A DNA stretch of 63,731 nt from CAJQQY01 sp045104975 (lineage in GTDB: Bacteria > Bacteroidota > Bacteroidia > Chitinophagales > Saprospiraceae), in contig JBGCCY010000125.1 in the NCBI GenBank assembly GCA_045104975.1, positions 1 through 63,731 of the forward strand, read 5' to 3'. Both the position numbers and the translations under genes were made by a program. Below, one piece after another: positions 47,607 to 57,163 of this stretch. Positions within the stretch are counted from its first letter, which is position 1. Every line of letters starts with the position of its first letter. The notes beneath the pieces were generated by a model. It had not been told where the DNA came from and did no database searches. It saw only the letters and a program-made list of their open reading frames with translations.

Positions 47607-48323
47607 TCAAAAAATGTCAAATAAATTTGAAATACCTATTGGCCGAGCAACATTAAAACCTTCTGCAAAATCTGCTCCAATAATTCTTCCGTACACACTA
47701 CTTTTGGCTTTTACTGAATCTAAAAAACCTTTATTAGATATTGGAGAGTCTAATTCATTGGACTTCGGATCAAAAAATTGTGATTTAAAACAAAGGACTA
47801 AATCTAATTTTTTATCCATATAAGGTGAGATGTCTACTACAAAATCTGGATGAAGCGTATAATCTTGGATATAATGGTAAACTGCTTTTGGTCTCCAACG
47901 CTCTTGCAATTTCTTTTTATCATAAGTTTTAACTTTGGCAAGTCCTGCAATAAAACAGGCATCAGAGGTCAATTTTGCAGCTCGTGCATGATCAGGATGT
48001 CGATCAGATAGAGCATTGGCAAGCACTATTTCAGGTTGATATTTTCGAATAACCTGAGCTATTTTTTTTAGATTTTCTTCTGTATGTTGAAAAAAACCAT
48101 CTTTCATTTTTACATTTTCACGAACTAAAGCTCCCATCATTTTTTTAGCAGCATCGGCTTCTTTCACCCTCAAGGGACCAGAGCCTCGTGTTCCTAACTC
48201 TCCTCTCGTCAAATCTAAAATCCCAACTTTTTTACCCATTTCAATATGCTTGAGTAAAGTTCCTGCACAACCTAATTCCACATCATCAGGATGAACACCA
48301 ATTGCTAGAATATCTAATTTCAT
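47607..48323 (-). CDS. bshB1: Bacillithiol biosynthesis deacetylase BshB1
   Basis: A 238-residue LmbE/PIG-L-family zinc deacetylase. The metal site is visible as H11-P-D-D14 in I-G-V-H-P-D-D-V-E-L-G and a later His in S-D-R-H-P-D-H-A-R-A. The R-G-E-L-G-T-R-G-S motif and the overall length match BshB1, which removes the acetyl group from GlcNAc-malate in bacillithiol synthesis. BshA and BshC are not in this window, as is common. A good promoter (TTTG-17-TAGATTTG) sits just upstream. Its other neighbour on the strand is glutathione peroxidase, also a thiol enzyme. Confidence 0.9.
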   Translation of the reverse strand: MKLDILAIGVHPDDVELGCAGTLLKHIEMGKKVGILDLTRGELGTRGSGPLRVKEADAAKKMMGALVRENVKMKDGFFQHTEENLKKIAQVIRKYQPEIVLANALSDRHPDHARAAKLTSDACFIAGLAKVKTYDKKKLQERWRPKAVYHYIQDYTLHPDFVVDISPYMDKKLDLVLCFKSQFFDPKSNELDSPISNKGFLDSVKAKSSVYGRIIGADFAEGFNVARPIGISNLFDIF

Positions 48324-48345
48324 AAGTAGGATTTTATATTTGGAA

Positions 48346-48374
48346 CAAATCTACACTTTTCTTTTTTCTACAAA
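48346..48374 (-). promoter_or_regulatory. Bacteroidota-type promoter of bshB1
   Basis: On the minus strand TTTG (48371-48374) and TAGATTTG (48346-48353) are 17 bases apart and the start codon lies 23 bases further on, so spacing and position fit well. Confidence 0.6.
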
Positions 48375-48392
48375 AAAATTAATTGATAAAAA

Positions 48393-48424
48393 AAAAGCTG
48401 CTAATTATATCTTAATTAGCAGCT
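48393..48424 (-). terminator. Rho-independent terminator of the glutathione peroxidase gene
   Basis: Stem agctgctaatta / taattagcagct (about 48396-48424, short loop) followed on the minus strand by a run of T. Confidence 0.85.
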
Positions 48425-48439
48425 CTTTTTCTAAAAAAA

Positions 48440-48937
48440 TTAATCTTCTAATATCTTTTTTATCGATCTTTTTATTTTTGAAGAAGTAGGATTGGTAATC
48501 GAATAATAATAATCAACTACTTTACCCTCTTTATCTACGAGGTATTTATGAAAGTTCCATTTCGGCTTGGAAGATACTTTTCCATTTAATTTTTTATCCG
48601 AAAGAAACTTAAATAATGGGCTTGCATCTTTTCCTTTGACTACCGTTTTTTCAAAAATAGGATACTGTGCATTATATTTCGTCATACAAAATTGCTGAAT
48701 CGCCTCCCCATCTAAAGGTTCTTGTCCAGCAAAATCATTGGATGGAAATGCTAAAACCTCAAATCCATCTTCCTTAAATTCTTCATACAATTTTTCCATA
48801 TCATCTAACTGTGGAGTAAATCCACATTGTGAAGCTGTATTTACAATTAACAATGCCTTACCTTTATAATCACCTAATGAAACTTCTTTACCTGAGGCAT
48901 CTTTTACAGTAAATTGATGAATGCTATTCTTATCCAT
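48440..48937 (-). CDS. Glutathione peroxidase-family thiol peroxidase
   Basis: 165 residues from the ATG at 48935-48937, which matches the usual start of the family; the longer frame to 48985 adds 16 Lys- and Asn-rich residues. It reduces hydroperoxides. The peroxidatic Cys is C38 in N-T-A-S-Q-C-G-F-T, with the partner Gln in F-A-G-Q-E-P and Trp-Asn in K-W-N-F-H-K-Y-L. It is a Cys and not a selenocysteine enzyme, so thioredoxin or bacillithiol is the likely reductant. A terminator separates it from bshB1 on the same strand. Confidence 0.9.
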   Translation of the reverse strand: MDKNSIHQFTVKDASGKEVSLGDYKGKALLIVNTASQCGFTPQLDDMEKLYEEFKEDGFEVLAFPSNDFAGQEPLDGEAIQQFCMTKYNAQYPIFEKTVVKGKDASPLFKFLSDKKLNGKVSSKPKWNFHKYLVDKEGKVVDYYYSITNPTSSKIKRSIKKILED

Positions 48938-49128
48938 TTCTTTTTTATTTGACTTGTTTTTAATTAAAGACTGGAAGTTAAACAAACTTCCAATGTGATA
49001 ACCTTATTATCCTACTTTTGTTTAGGCTTATTGATAATCTTTCTTGGAAAAGAAACTACGGCATATTTATTGATTCTTTTAAAGTTGTTTTCAACTTTTC
49101 TATCAAAATTATACCTTAAAAATACATC

Positions 49129-49566
49129 ATGAATTTATTAAAAAAATTCGTTTTTTCTAGTTTTATAATTTTAGGAATGATCGTAAGTAATCATTCATTC
49201 GCTCAAGTTCGGACAACTTCCAAAAGTGAAATTATTACTACTCCAAAAGTAGAATTTACGCTTAACGATATTGAAAAAATAAAAACGCTTTTAGAGCATC
49301 ATTTCAAAACTCGAATTAGCGATGCTCAACTAAATATGTATGGCAAAGCTTCTGATGAAAATTTAGCACTCTATAAATTATTGGACGAAACGCGAAAAGA
49401 AGATCCTTTTTTCAGCCAACCACATATTTCTTTTATCATTGAATCCATGGAAGAGCGATTGGGAAAAGGAAAACCTAAAGCAAAATCCAAACTTGAAACT
49501 CCAACGAAAAATACTAGAAACCCTAAAGTTTCAAAGTTGCCCAAAAATAAAAGCGATAAATATTAA
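49129..49566 (+). CDS. Secreted protein of unknown function
   Basis: A 145-residue protein with a signal peptide (1-25, N-H-S-F-A-Q). The middle has helical character (F-T-L-N-D-I-E-K-I-K-T-L-L-E-H-H), and the last 40 residues are Lys-, Pro- and Thr-rich and probably disordered. No family is recognised. A TACTTTTG at 49013-49020 could be a -7 promoter element. It has its own terminator. Confidence 0.65.
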   Translation: MNLLKKFVFSSFIILGMIVSNHSFAQVRTTSKSEIITTPKVEFTLNDIEKIKTLLEHHFKTRISDAQLNMYGKASDENLALYKLLDETRKEDPFFSQPHISFIIESMEERLGKGKPKAKSKLETPTKNTRNPKVSKLPKNKSDKY

Positions 49567-49589
49567 ATCCTTTTTTTCGAAAATGAAAG

Positions 49590-49630
49590 AACCTCTACTG
49601 ATAATAATTTCTCAGTAGAGGTTTTTTTAT
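49590..49630 (+). terminator. Rho-independent terminator after the secreted protein gene
   Basis: Stem aacctctactga / tcagtagaggtt with a loop of about ten bases, followed by seven T on the plus strand. Confidence 0.9.
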
Positions 49631-49841
49631 GCAAAAAATCGAAGCTCTTTCTTCCAACCTATATCTTTTTCTTTCGTAAAATAATTGCTAATTAGTTTCA
49701 AAATCAATACTTCTATTCTTCAAGATAATTAGAAGAATTAATATCTTTAGATGTTTAAAACACATCTTATCTTAAAACCTTCGTTATTAGCATTTTACAA
49801 ATACATCCATCTTTATTTAACTGGCCATCGAATTTTATTTT

Positions 49842-52800
49842 ATGAAAAATTTTAAATCCCTAGCGATCATTCTGTTTTGTTTAATCATCTCCTTTTCCTT
49901 TCTGGTGTCTTGTGGTGGTGATTCAGAACCTACCGTTTCCCCTACGCCAACTATAAAAAAGACAACACCTCTACAATTGGAAAAACGATTTGAATTAGTT
50001 GCTCCTCAAGCAAGTGGCGTTACTTTTTCTAATACTATTATTGAAGATTATAATCATAATGTTTTGACTTTTGAATATTTGTATCATGGAGGAGGAGTTG
50101 CAATTGGAGATTTAAATAATGATGGATTACCCGATGTTTATTTTTCAGGAACCTTTGTTTCCAATAAATTATATTTGAATAAAGGTGATATGAAATTTGA
50201 AGATATTACCACTCAAGCAGGTGTTGCTGCCGAAGATGGTTTTAAAACTGGAGTAACGATGGCCGATGTTAATAACGATGGCTGGTTAGATATTTTCGTT
50301 TGCCGAACAAGTAAATCTGATGATGGAAAAAAAGATAATTTTCTTTTTATCAATAATAAAAATTTGACTTTTACGGAGAGTGCTAAACTGTTTGGATTGA
50401 ATGATAATAGCAATACCAATCATGCTAACTTTTTTGATTATGATAATGATGGTGATTTAGATTTGTATTTATTAAATCATAGATCAGATTTCAGAAATAC
50501 AGAGAAAATGGATTTACAATCTAATCCTGATGGTTCTCTCTCTAGAATAAAATCACCAAAAACTCCTTTCGAATCAGATCGACTTTATAAAAATAATAAT
50601 GGAAAATTTATCAATGTAACCAAAGCGGCTGGGCTGGAGAATTCTTCTTTTGGACTGAGTGCAACGATGGCTGATTTAAATCAAGATGGCTATACTGATA
50701 TTTATATCGCCAATGATTATATCGAACCTGATTATGTTTATATCAATAATCGAAATGGAACTTTTACCGATAAATATAATTCTTACCTCGGTCATTCTAG
50801 CCAAAATTCAATGGGTTGCGACATTGCTGATTTTAACAATGATGGACTTTTAGATATCATGGTCATGGATATGATTGCTGAAAATCCTGTTCGCTATAAA
50901 CAACTCATCAACATGATGCGAAAAGATCGGTACAACGCATTGGTGCAATATGGATTCGGTCATCAACCTGGTCGCAATGTTTTGCAAATCAACAATGGAA
51001 ATAGCACGTTTAGTGAAATTGGGCAACTCTCTGGTGTGTCGAATACTGATTGGAGTTGGGGAGCATTATTTGCTGACTTTGACAATGATGGATGGAAAGA
51101 TATCTACATCGGCAATGGTTATAAAAGAGATGTAACTGACCTCGACTATATGAATTATACTCGGGATTCTATTGAAAAAACTGGCGGAATTTCCAAGCGG
51201 AGATTCCCTGACATCAATACTTATCTCAACATGATTCCTAGTAAAAAACTAGTTAACTATGCCTACAAAAATAATCACGATTTAACCTTTACCAATGCGA
51301 CTCAAAATTGGGGAATAACACAACCTTCTTTTTCCAATGGGACAGCTTATGCAGACTTAGATGCAGATGGTGATTTGGATTTGGTGGTTAACAATATTGA
51401 TGAACCAGCTTTTATTTATAAAAACTTAACAACCAACTCTAACTACCTACAAATCAACCTTTTAGGCAATAAAAAAAATACTCAAGCGATAGGAAGTAAG
51501 ATTAAAATTTATACCGGAAATGAAATTCAATTTTTAGAAAAAACGACCAATCGTGGCTACTTTTCGGGAAGTGAATCTCTGCTTCATTTTGGATTAGGAA
51601 ATCATTCAACTGTAGACAAAATTGAAGTCACTTGGGTTGATGGAAAAACCCACGTCATTGAAAATGTTCCTATTAATCAGCGACTTACTTTAAAGTATAC
51701 TGAAGCGAATAATAAACCTATTTCAAAAATAAAACCTAATCCAATTTTCTCAGAAAAAAGTAGTGCTCATAACATTACTTTTACGCATAAAGAAAATGTC
51801 TTTGACGACTTCAATCGAGAGCGATTGATTCCACATAAATTATCAAACCTCGGTCCACATATTTCTAAGGGTGATGTGAATGGAGATGGTTTGGATGACT
51901 TTTTTATTGGTGGTGCCTCGAATAGTTCAGGGGCACTTTTTATCCAAAACAAAAATGGAAAATTCCAAAATCAATCCAATGCAACTTGGGAAGAAGACAA
52001 AATTCATGAAGACATGGAAAGCATTTTTTTCGATGCAGATGGTGATGGTGATTTAGATTTATATGTCGTAAGTGGTGGCAATGCCAGTAGTGTTAATTCT
52101 ACTAATTACCAAGATCGATTATACTTAAATGATGGGGCTGGAAATTTCTCAAAAGGCTTACTTCCAAAATCCAATTCGAGTGCAGCATGTGTTGCCGTCT
52201 TCGATTATGATGCTGATGGTGATCTTGATATTTTTGTTGGTGGACGAACTGTTCCTGGTAAATATCCAACTACTCCTCAAAGTTTAATTTTAAGAAATGA
52301 CAAAGGTGTTTTTTCTAATGTCACTAAATCTGTCGCACCTGATTTTGAAAAAATAGGCATGGTAACCGATTTAAAAATGGCTGACTTAGATCAAGATGAA
52401 AAAAAAGAAATGATTGTTTTAGGAGAATGGATGCCAATCTCGATTTTTAGTTTTGATGGAAAAAAATTCGCTAATGTTACTTCGAAATTTGGTTTACAAA
52501 ATACTACTGGTTGGTGGAATTGTTTTGCCTTAGAAGATTTTGATAAGGATGGCGACATGGATATTATTGCTGGAAATTTAGGAGAAAATTCTCGTATCAA
52601 AGCTTCTAATGAACAACCAATTAAAATCTATGCAAATGATTTTGATGCCAATGGAAGTTTGGATGCAGTCATGACTTTTGGTTATCAAGGAAAACAATAT
52701 CCTTTTGCAGGAAGAGATCATTTGATATTGCAACTGCCAGGCATCAAACGAAATTTTAATCGCTATCATCAATATGCTAAATCTGATATCACCGCTATTT

Positions 52801-53231
52801 TCCCAAAAGAAAAACTAGCTAATGCTCAAGTGTTGGAAGCTCGATTAATGTCTTCTGTTCTATTAAAAAATGAAGGTGGGAAGTTTTCCATAACAACACT
52901 TTTACGGGAGGCTCAAGTTGCTCCAACTCATGAAGTTTTAACCTCTGATTTTAATAGTGATGGAAATATGGATGTCCTAATGGTTGGAAATAATGATGGT
53001 GCAGAAACAGAAACAGGCGTTTATGATGCGAGTAATGGAACGCTTTTGTTAGGTGATGGAAAAGGAAATTTCAGTTTTTCTCCAAATCAAAAACATGGCT
53101 TGTGGGCGAATGCACAGGCAAGAGATGCTGTTGAAATTAAATTAGCAAATGGAAAGACCATGATTTTAATTGCTAATAATGGAGGAAAATTACAAGCCTA
53201 CATTCAAGAGGGAAATAATATTCCACTCTAA
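49842..53231 (+). CDS. Large FG-GAP/VCBS and ASPIC/UnbV-domain lipoprotein
   Basis: A 1129-residue protein with a lipobox Cys at residue 24 (L-V-S-C-G-G). Many FG-GAP/VCBS-type blades carry the calcium-binding pattern D-x-N-N-D-G-x-x-D (D-L-N-N-D-G-L-P-D, D-V-N-N-D-G-W-L-D) at about 80-520, an ASPIC/UnbV domain at about 540-630 (I-E-V-T-W-V-D-G-K), and a second propeller at about 650-1129. Such CRTAC1-like lipoproteins are common in Bacteroidota and lie in the outer membrane, often near carbohydrate or peptide uptake genes; here no SusC/D partner is next to it. Likely role is binding at the surface; substrate unknown. Confidence 0.9.
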   Translation: MKNFKSLAIILFCLIISFSFLVSCGGDSEPTVSPTPTIKKTTPLQLEKRFELVAPQASGVTFSNTIIEDYNHNVLTFEYLYHGGGVAIGDLNNDGLPDVYFSGTFVSNKLYLNKGDMKFEDITTQAGVAAEDGFKTGVTMADVNNDGWLDIFVCRTSKSDDGKKDNFLFINNKNLTFTESAKLFGLNDNSNTNHANFFDYDNDGDLDLYLLNHRSDFRNTEKMDLQSNPDGSLSRIKSPKTPFESDRLYKNNNGKFINVTKAAGLENSSFGLSATMADLNQDGYTDIYIANDYIEPDYVYINNRNGTFTDKYNSYLGHSSQNSMGCDIADFNNDGLLDIMVMDMIAENPVRYKQLINMMRKDRYNALVQYGFGHQPGRNVLQINNGNSTFSEIGQLSGVSNTDWSWGALFADFDNDGWKDIYIGNGYKRDVTDLDYMNYTRDSIEKTGGISKRRFPDINTYLNMIPSKKLVNYAYKNNHDLTFTNATQNWGITQPSFSNGTAYADLDADGDLDLVVNNIDEPAFIYKNLTTNSNYLQINLLGNKKNTQAIGSKIKIYTGNEIQFLEKTTNRGYFSGSESLLHFGLGNHSTVDKIEVTWVDGKTHVIENVPINQRLTLKYTEANNKPISKIKPNPIFSEKSSAHNITFTHKENVFDDFNRERLIPHKLSNLGPHISKGDVNGDGLDDFFIGGASNSSGALFIQNKNGKFQNQSNATWEEDKIHEDMESIFFDADGDGDLDLYVVSGGNASSVNSTNYQDRLYLNDGAGNFSKGLLPKSNSSAACVAVFDYDADGDLDIFVGGRTVPGKYPTTPQSLILRNDKGVFSNVTKSVAPDFEKIGMVTDLKMADLDQDEKKEMIVLGEWMPISIFSFDGKKFANVTSKFGLQNTTGWWNCFALEDFDKDGDMDIIAGNLGENSRIKASNEQPIKIYANDFDANGSLDAVMTFGYQGKQYPFAGRDHLILQLPGIKRNFNRYHQYAKSDITAIFPKEKLANAQVLEARLMSSVLLKNEGGKFSITTLLREAQVAPTHEVLTSDFNSDGNMDVLMVGNNDGAETETGVYDASNGTLLLGDGKGNFSFSPNQKHGLWANAQARDAVEIKLANGKTMILIANNGGKLQAYIQEGNNIPL

Positions 53232-53252
53232 AAAAATTCTACTTTGAAAGAG

Positions 53253-53287
53253 AGGGCTGTTAGTGCTTAAAACGCTAACAGCCCTTT
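53253..53287 (+). terminator. Rho-independent terminator of the UnbV lipoprotein gene
   Basis: Stem agggctgttagtg / cgctaacagccct with a short loop, followed by TTTT. Confidence 0.85.
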
Positions 53288-53357
53288 TCCATTTTTTAAG
53301 AAACTTTTTCCAAAAAAATATTGTACAAATAATATTCATCAACTCAAATCAAAAAAA

Positions 53358-53861
53358 ATGATTTTCCAAACTTCTCGACTCTTAGTTCGACCACTCATTT
53401 CCGAAGATTTCGAACCTTTCCATGAAATGCAAAACAACTTCAAAGTCATGCAATATGCTTCTGGCAAAGCTCAAACTCTTGAAGAAAATAAAGTTGATTT
53501 AAAAAAAGTAATGGCTCATTATAAGGAAGTAGGTAATGGTTTTTGGGTATGGGCAATCGAACGAAAATCAGATCAAGCATTCATCGGAACAGCAGCCATT
53601 ATTGTTGATGAAAAGAAAGAAGGAGAAGTTGGTTATCGACTTTTAGAGAAACATTGGGGCAACGGATATGCAACTGAGATTCTAAAAAAATTGATTGATC
53701 ATGGTTTTGAAAAAATGCAATTAAAAGCTATTCACGCAAATGTTGATGTAAGAAATATTGCTTCGGTGAAGATGTTAGATAAATCTGTTTTGGATTATAC
53801 TGGAGAGGAATGGAATGAGGATTTTCAATCGAATGATCGATTTTATCGGTTGGAACAATAA
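53358..53861 (+). CDS. GNAT acetyltransferase (RimJ/RimL-like)
   Basis: A 167-residue cytoplasmic enzyme. It starts F-Q-T-S-R-L-L-V-R-P-L, has the acetyl-CoA loop region G-Y-R-L-L-E-K-H-W-G-N-G-Y-A-T-E (R-x-x-G-x-x/A-like, with G-N-G in place of the usual Q-x-x-G-x-G/A) and ends with a helix carrying N-V-D-V-R-N-I-A-S-V. This is the RimJ/RimL subfamily, which acetylates amino groups of proteins or small molecules. Substrate unknown. Confidence 0.85.
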   Translation: MIFQTSRLLVRPLISEDFEPFHEMQNNFKVMQYASGKAQTLEENKVDLKKVMAHYKEVGNGFWVWAIERKSDQAFIGTAAIIVDEKKEGEVGYRLLEKHWGNGYATEILKKLIDHGFEKMQLKAIHANVDVRNIASVKMLDKSVLDYTGEEWNEDFQSNDRFYRLEQ

Positions 53862-53889
53862 TATAAAATTCTATTTTTACTAATCATAA

Positions 53890-53927
53890 AAAAAAAGATC
53901 AATCATAAATATGATTGATCTTTTCCC
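53890..53927. terminator. Bidirectional terminator between convergent genes
   Basis: Perfect stem aaaagatcaatcat / atgattgatctttt with a 4-base loop and T-rich flanks on both strands. Confidence 0.85.
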
Positions 53928-53961
53928 TATTTTTCAAATCAACTACAGCAACTACCTCGTG

Positions 53962-55698
53962 TTATCTAATTAACGTAACATCTCCTTTTAATTCCTCCAC
54001 CCCATCTGCCGTTTCAAATCTTATCATATAAATTAACACATCAGTTGGATGTGGATTTCCATCAACCTCTCCATTCCAAGGCGTTTTTTCATTATGAACC
54101 AAATTTCCCCAACGATTAAAAATTTTAAAATCGATCACTTCTACCCCATTCCCATCTACCAATAATCCAAAAATATCATTCACCCCATCTCCATCTGGGG
54201 TAAAAACATTGGGCATGTGCCAATCTCCACAAGCATCAATTTCAATACTTGCAATCGCTTCACAACCTTCCATATTCGTAATGGTAACTGAATATTCACC
54301 TCCATCTTCAATGATAATGGACGCTGCAATTTCTCCATTTGACCATTCATAATTTTCAAAATCTCCTGCATCAAGCAGTACTGGCAAATCTCCACAAAGA
54401 TCAATTCCATGAGGAGTGCTTATTTCAGAAGTGATTGATTCGGAGTCTTCGACCGTAACTTGAAAAGCCCCTGAGCAACCATTCGCATCTTCAATGACTA
54501 CGAAAAAACTCCCTGCCGCTACATTAATAAAAACATTCTCAGCTTGAAAATTAGTCCCATCTAAACTGTATTGAAATGGTGCTTGTCCAGCTCCAGGGAA
54601 AACTTCGAGCATTCCGTTCTCAAATCCGCAAGTCGTATGCTCAATTATTACTTCATCGATAACTGGATTCTGTGGAGCACCAATATTTACATTTACAATC
54701 GTTGCGCAACCAACGGCATCAGTTATAGTTAATACATGATTTCCTTCTTCCAAATTAACTGCTATTTCTGTAGTTTCTCCATTATCCCAAAGGTAAGAAT
54801 ATGGTTCAAAACCACCATTCACCGCAACCGACGCTGATCCCAAACTACCATCACAACCTGCAGAAGTTTGAGCAGCAATCACCCCAGAAATTTCTGAAAC
54901 ATAAACTGTAACTGAACTTTCTTCCACCAAAATTGGTGAAAAAGAAATATCATCCAAAGCAAAATCATTCCCACCAACTGATACATTTTGATTGACAATA
55001 CAAATCTCGACATTGGTATTATTACTTGATTCCCAAGTTTGAAAAAATTGCTCCCAATCACAGGTTCCTGAGGGTGCAGTAAATGTCGAACCTAACAAAA
55101 TTCCATTAATTGAAAATTGTAATTCAGCAGGATTACCAACTTCAACAGAAGTGATCCAAGTGGAAAATTGGTAAGTCGTATTTTCTTGGATCGCTATCGT
55201 TTGGCACCAAATCTCTTGATTCAAATTTGCCGAGCCATTGACCACTAACATGTTTCCAAAACCAGTAGTATGATCATCGCAATTCGCAAAGTTGGAATGC
55301 GCTAAATTTGGATTAGTGACGACTGCATAAGTTCCCTCATCCGATAAATCTCCCCAAGTCCCACCACTTGTGTTTGGGCCATAAATATACTCTGTAGAAA
55401 AATCGGTATTTCCAGCAGAAAAATCGCCATTTGCAATAACTGAATTTCCCAAAACACTTCCTACAACGGTATAAGTAGTCGTAGTCGGTGGAGTTACAAT
55501 TGGGTTCGCTGTACTCGGACTAGTAATCCAAGTATTTGGACTCCAAGTGTAAAAATCAAATACGTCCCCCTCTGCAGCCAAAGCAACAGATTCACCTTGA
55601 CAAATAGTGTCTTGTGCTACAGTTGCAGTTATCGAAAATTGAGCAAAAATACTTGTGCACAGTATGCTCAAAAGAAAAAATAAGATATTCTTTTTCAT
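53962..55698 (-). CDS. CHU_C gliding-associated surface protein
   Basis: 578 residues from the ATG 55696-55698 (a second ATG lies one codon upstream). Signal peptide ends S-I-F-A-Q. An Ig/PKD-like start (C-Q-G-E-S-V-A-L-A-A-E-G) is followed by a Cys-containing jelly-roll-like region at about 90-255, two or three SprB-like repeats at about 270-420 (G-G-F-E-P-Y-S-Y-L-W-D-N-G), a last Ig-like unit and a CHU_C tail at about 490-578 (F-T-P-D-G-D-G-V-N-D-I-F, F-N-R-W-G-N-L-V, ending K-G-D-V-T-L-I-R). Exported by T9SS by family; target unknown. Confidence 0.88.
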   Translation of the reverse strand: MKKNILFFLLSILCTSIFAQFSITATVAQDTICQGESVALAAEGDVFDFYTWSPNTWITSPSTANPIVTPPTTTTYTVVGSVLGNSVIANGDFSAGNTDFSTEYIYGPNTSGGTWGDLSDEGTYAVVTNPNLAHSNFANCDDHTTGFGNMLVVNGSANLNQEIWCQTIAIQENTTYQFSTWITSVEVGNPAELQFSINGILLGSTFTAPSGTCDWEQFFQTWESSNNTNVEICIVNQNVSVGGNDFALDDISFSPILVEESSVTVYVSEISGVIAAQTSAGCDGSLGSASVAVNGGFEPYSYLWDNGETTEIAVNLEEGNHVLTITDAVGCATIVNVNIGAPQNPVIDEVIIEHTTCGFENGMLEVFPGAGQAPFQYSLDGTNFQAENVFINVAAGSFFVVIEDANGCSGAFQVTVEDSESITSEISTPHGIDLCGDLPVLLDAGDFENYEWSNGEIAASIIIEDGGEYSVTITNMEGCEAIASIEIDACGDWHMPNVFTPDGDGVNDIFGLLVDGNGVEVIDFKIFNRWGNLVHNEKTPWNGEVDGNPHPTDVLIYMIRFETADGVEELKGDVTLIR

Positions 55699-55701
55699 CA
55701 T

Positions 55702-56016
55702 AGAAATTTTAGATCTAAATATAATGTATTGATTGTGAGGGTTTTACAAAACGAATTTGTAAAGATTAGGTAGGTTATTACAAAAATAATGATTCTTGTT
55801 TTCTTTTTGGGAAAAAAGGGGAATTATATTTTTTATTAGAAATGAGATTTTAATAAATATCCTTGTTAATGTTGATTTTTTAACCACGGAGAAAACAAAG
55901 AAGGGACACAGAGATAATAGAGTGCTCTGTCTTCTCTGTGGTTAAATATACTATTGTACTGTACTCTATTTTTCTAAAAAAAAAATTAAATTAGAGAAAT
56001 GGTTGCATTTAATTTC
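55702..56016. other. Gene-free region upstream of the CHU_C gene
   Basis: About 315 bases. It should hold the promoter of the minus-strand CHU_C gene; a minus-strand TATTTTTG (55781-55788) is a possible -7 element without a clear -33 box. It also contains the inverted repeat at 55881-55944. No ORF looks real. Confidence 0.4.
55881..55944. repeat. Intergenic inverted repeat of the accacggagaa / ttctctgtggt type
   Basis: Arms taaccac-gagaa (55881-55893) and ttctc-gtggtta (55932-55944) with one mismatch and an internal G/A-rich block acacagag followed by ctctgt. I recall closely similar accacagag-type elements scattered in genomes of several phyla. It is probably a dispersed repeat, not a terminator. 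Confidence 0.5.
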
Positions 56017-56063
56017 CAAAAAAAAATGCAACTGCATAACGATGTCGTTAATACAATTGCATT
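56017..56063 (-). terminator. Rho-independent terminator of the KAS III gene
   Basis: Long stem (56025-56042 with 56045-56063) capped by taacga / tcgtta, followed on the minus strand by eight T. Confidence 0.8.
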
Positions 56064-56092
56064 TTTTAAAATCTTTTTTTCATCAAAAAAAA

Positions 56093-57163
56093 CTACCACC
56101 GAATCAACGCAGATCCCCAAGTAAATCCACTTCCAAACGCTGCTAAACAAACCAAATCTCCTTCCTTGACTGCTCCTGCTTCCCATGCTTCACACAAAGC
56201 AATTGGCACAGAGGCTGCGGTAGTGTTTCCATATTTTTGAATATTATTCCAAACTTTATCGTCTTCTAATTTTAATATTTTTTGGACAAATTGACTGATC
56301 CTTAAATTCGCCTGATGAGGAACAAACATATCAATATCTGATACAGCCAATCCTGCAGTTGTCAAAGCTTCTTGAATCACTTCTGGAAATTTTCTTACAG
56401 CTAATTTAAATACAAATTGCCCTTCCATGTTTGGATAAAGATGTCCATCTTTTTGCATCTTGTCCGTTACGAATATTCCTCCATATTCCAAATCTTTATC
56501 ATAACCATAGTCATGTTCGATTCCTAATTTATCCAAATGATAACCACCGTGAGAACCTGGATTGATGAAAGCTAATTTTTCCGCATAAGTTCCATCCGAA
56601 TGCAATTTTGTTGTCAAAATTCCTTGCCCTTCTTTCTCCGTTGGTTGCACCACAACCGCTCCTGCACCATCTCCAAAAATGACGGTAACTCCTCGTCCTT
56701 CAGTACTATAATCCAATCCCATCGAGTGCATTTCTGCTCCTACTAAAAGAACATTTTTATACATTCCTGTTTTGACAAATTGGTCTGCAATACTCAATCC
56801 ATAGATAAATCCACTACATTGATTTCGTATATCCAATGCGCCAACTTCTGTTCCTGTAATACCTAATTCTCGCTGCAGTAAAACACCACATCCTGGAAAA
56901 TAATAATCAGGACTTAGTGTCGCAAAAATGATAAAGTCAATTTCTTCAGGTTGAATTCCAGCTCGCTCTATTGCAATTCGCGCAGCCTTAGTTCCCATGG
57001 TCGCAGTCGTCTCTTCATGCTTTTTCCCATAGCGTCTTTCTTTAATTCCTGTTCGCTCTTGAATCCATTCGTCACTAGTTTCCATCACTTTAGAAAGATC
57101 ATCATTGGTCGTTATTTTTTCAGGTACATAACTTCCGATTCCTGCTATTTTTGAATTGAACAT
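56093..57163 (-). CDS. 3-oxoacyl-ACP synthase III (FabH-like)
   Basis: A 356-residue thiolase-fold enzyme that condenses an acyl-CoA with malonyl-ACP. The triad is complete: C116 (R-N-Q-C-S-G-F), H283 (V-P-H-Q-A-N) and N313 (Y-G-N-T-T-A-A). It is about 25-40 residues longer than most FabH enzymes because of an insert at about 200-235 (S-H-G-G-Y-H-L-D-K-L). No other fatty acid genes are nearby, so it may be a paralogue with a special primer (branched or unusual acyl-CoA) and not the main housekeeping FabH. Confidence 0.88.
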   Translation of the reverse strand: MFNSKIAGIGSYVPEKITTNDDLSKVMETSDEWIQERTGIKERRYGKKHEETTATMGTKAARIAIERAGIQPEEIDFIIFATLSPDYYFPGCGVLLQRELGITGTEVGALDIRNQCSGFIYGLSIADQFVKTGMYKNVLLVGAEMHSMGLDYSTEGRGVTVIFGDGAGAVVVQPTEKEGQGILTTKLHSDGTYAEKLAFINPGSHGGYHLDKLGIEHDYGYDKDLEYGGIFVTDKMQKDGHLYPNMEGQFVFKLAVRKFPEVIQEALTTAGLAVSDIDMFVPHQANLRISQFVQKILKLEDDKVWNNIQKYGNTTAASVPIALCEAWEAGAVKEGDLVCLAAFGSGFTWGSALIRW

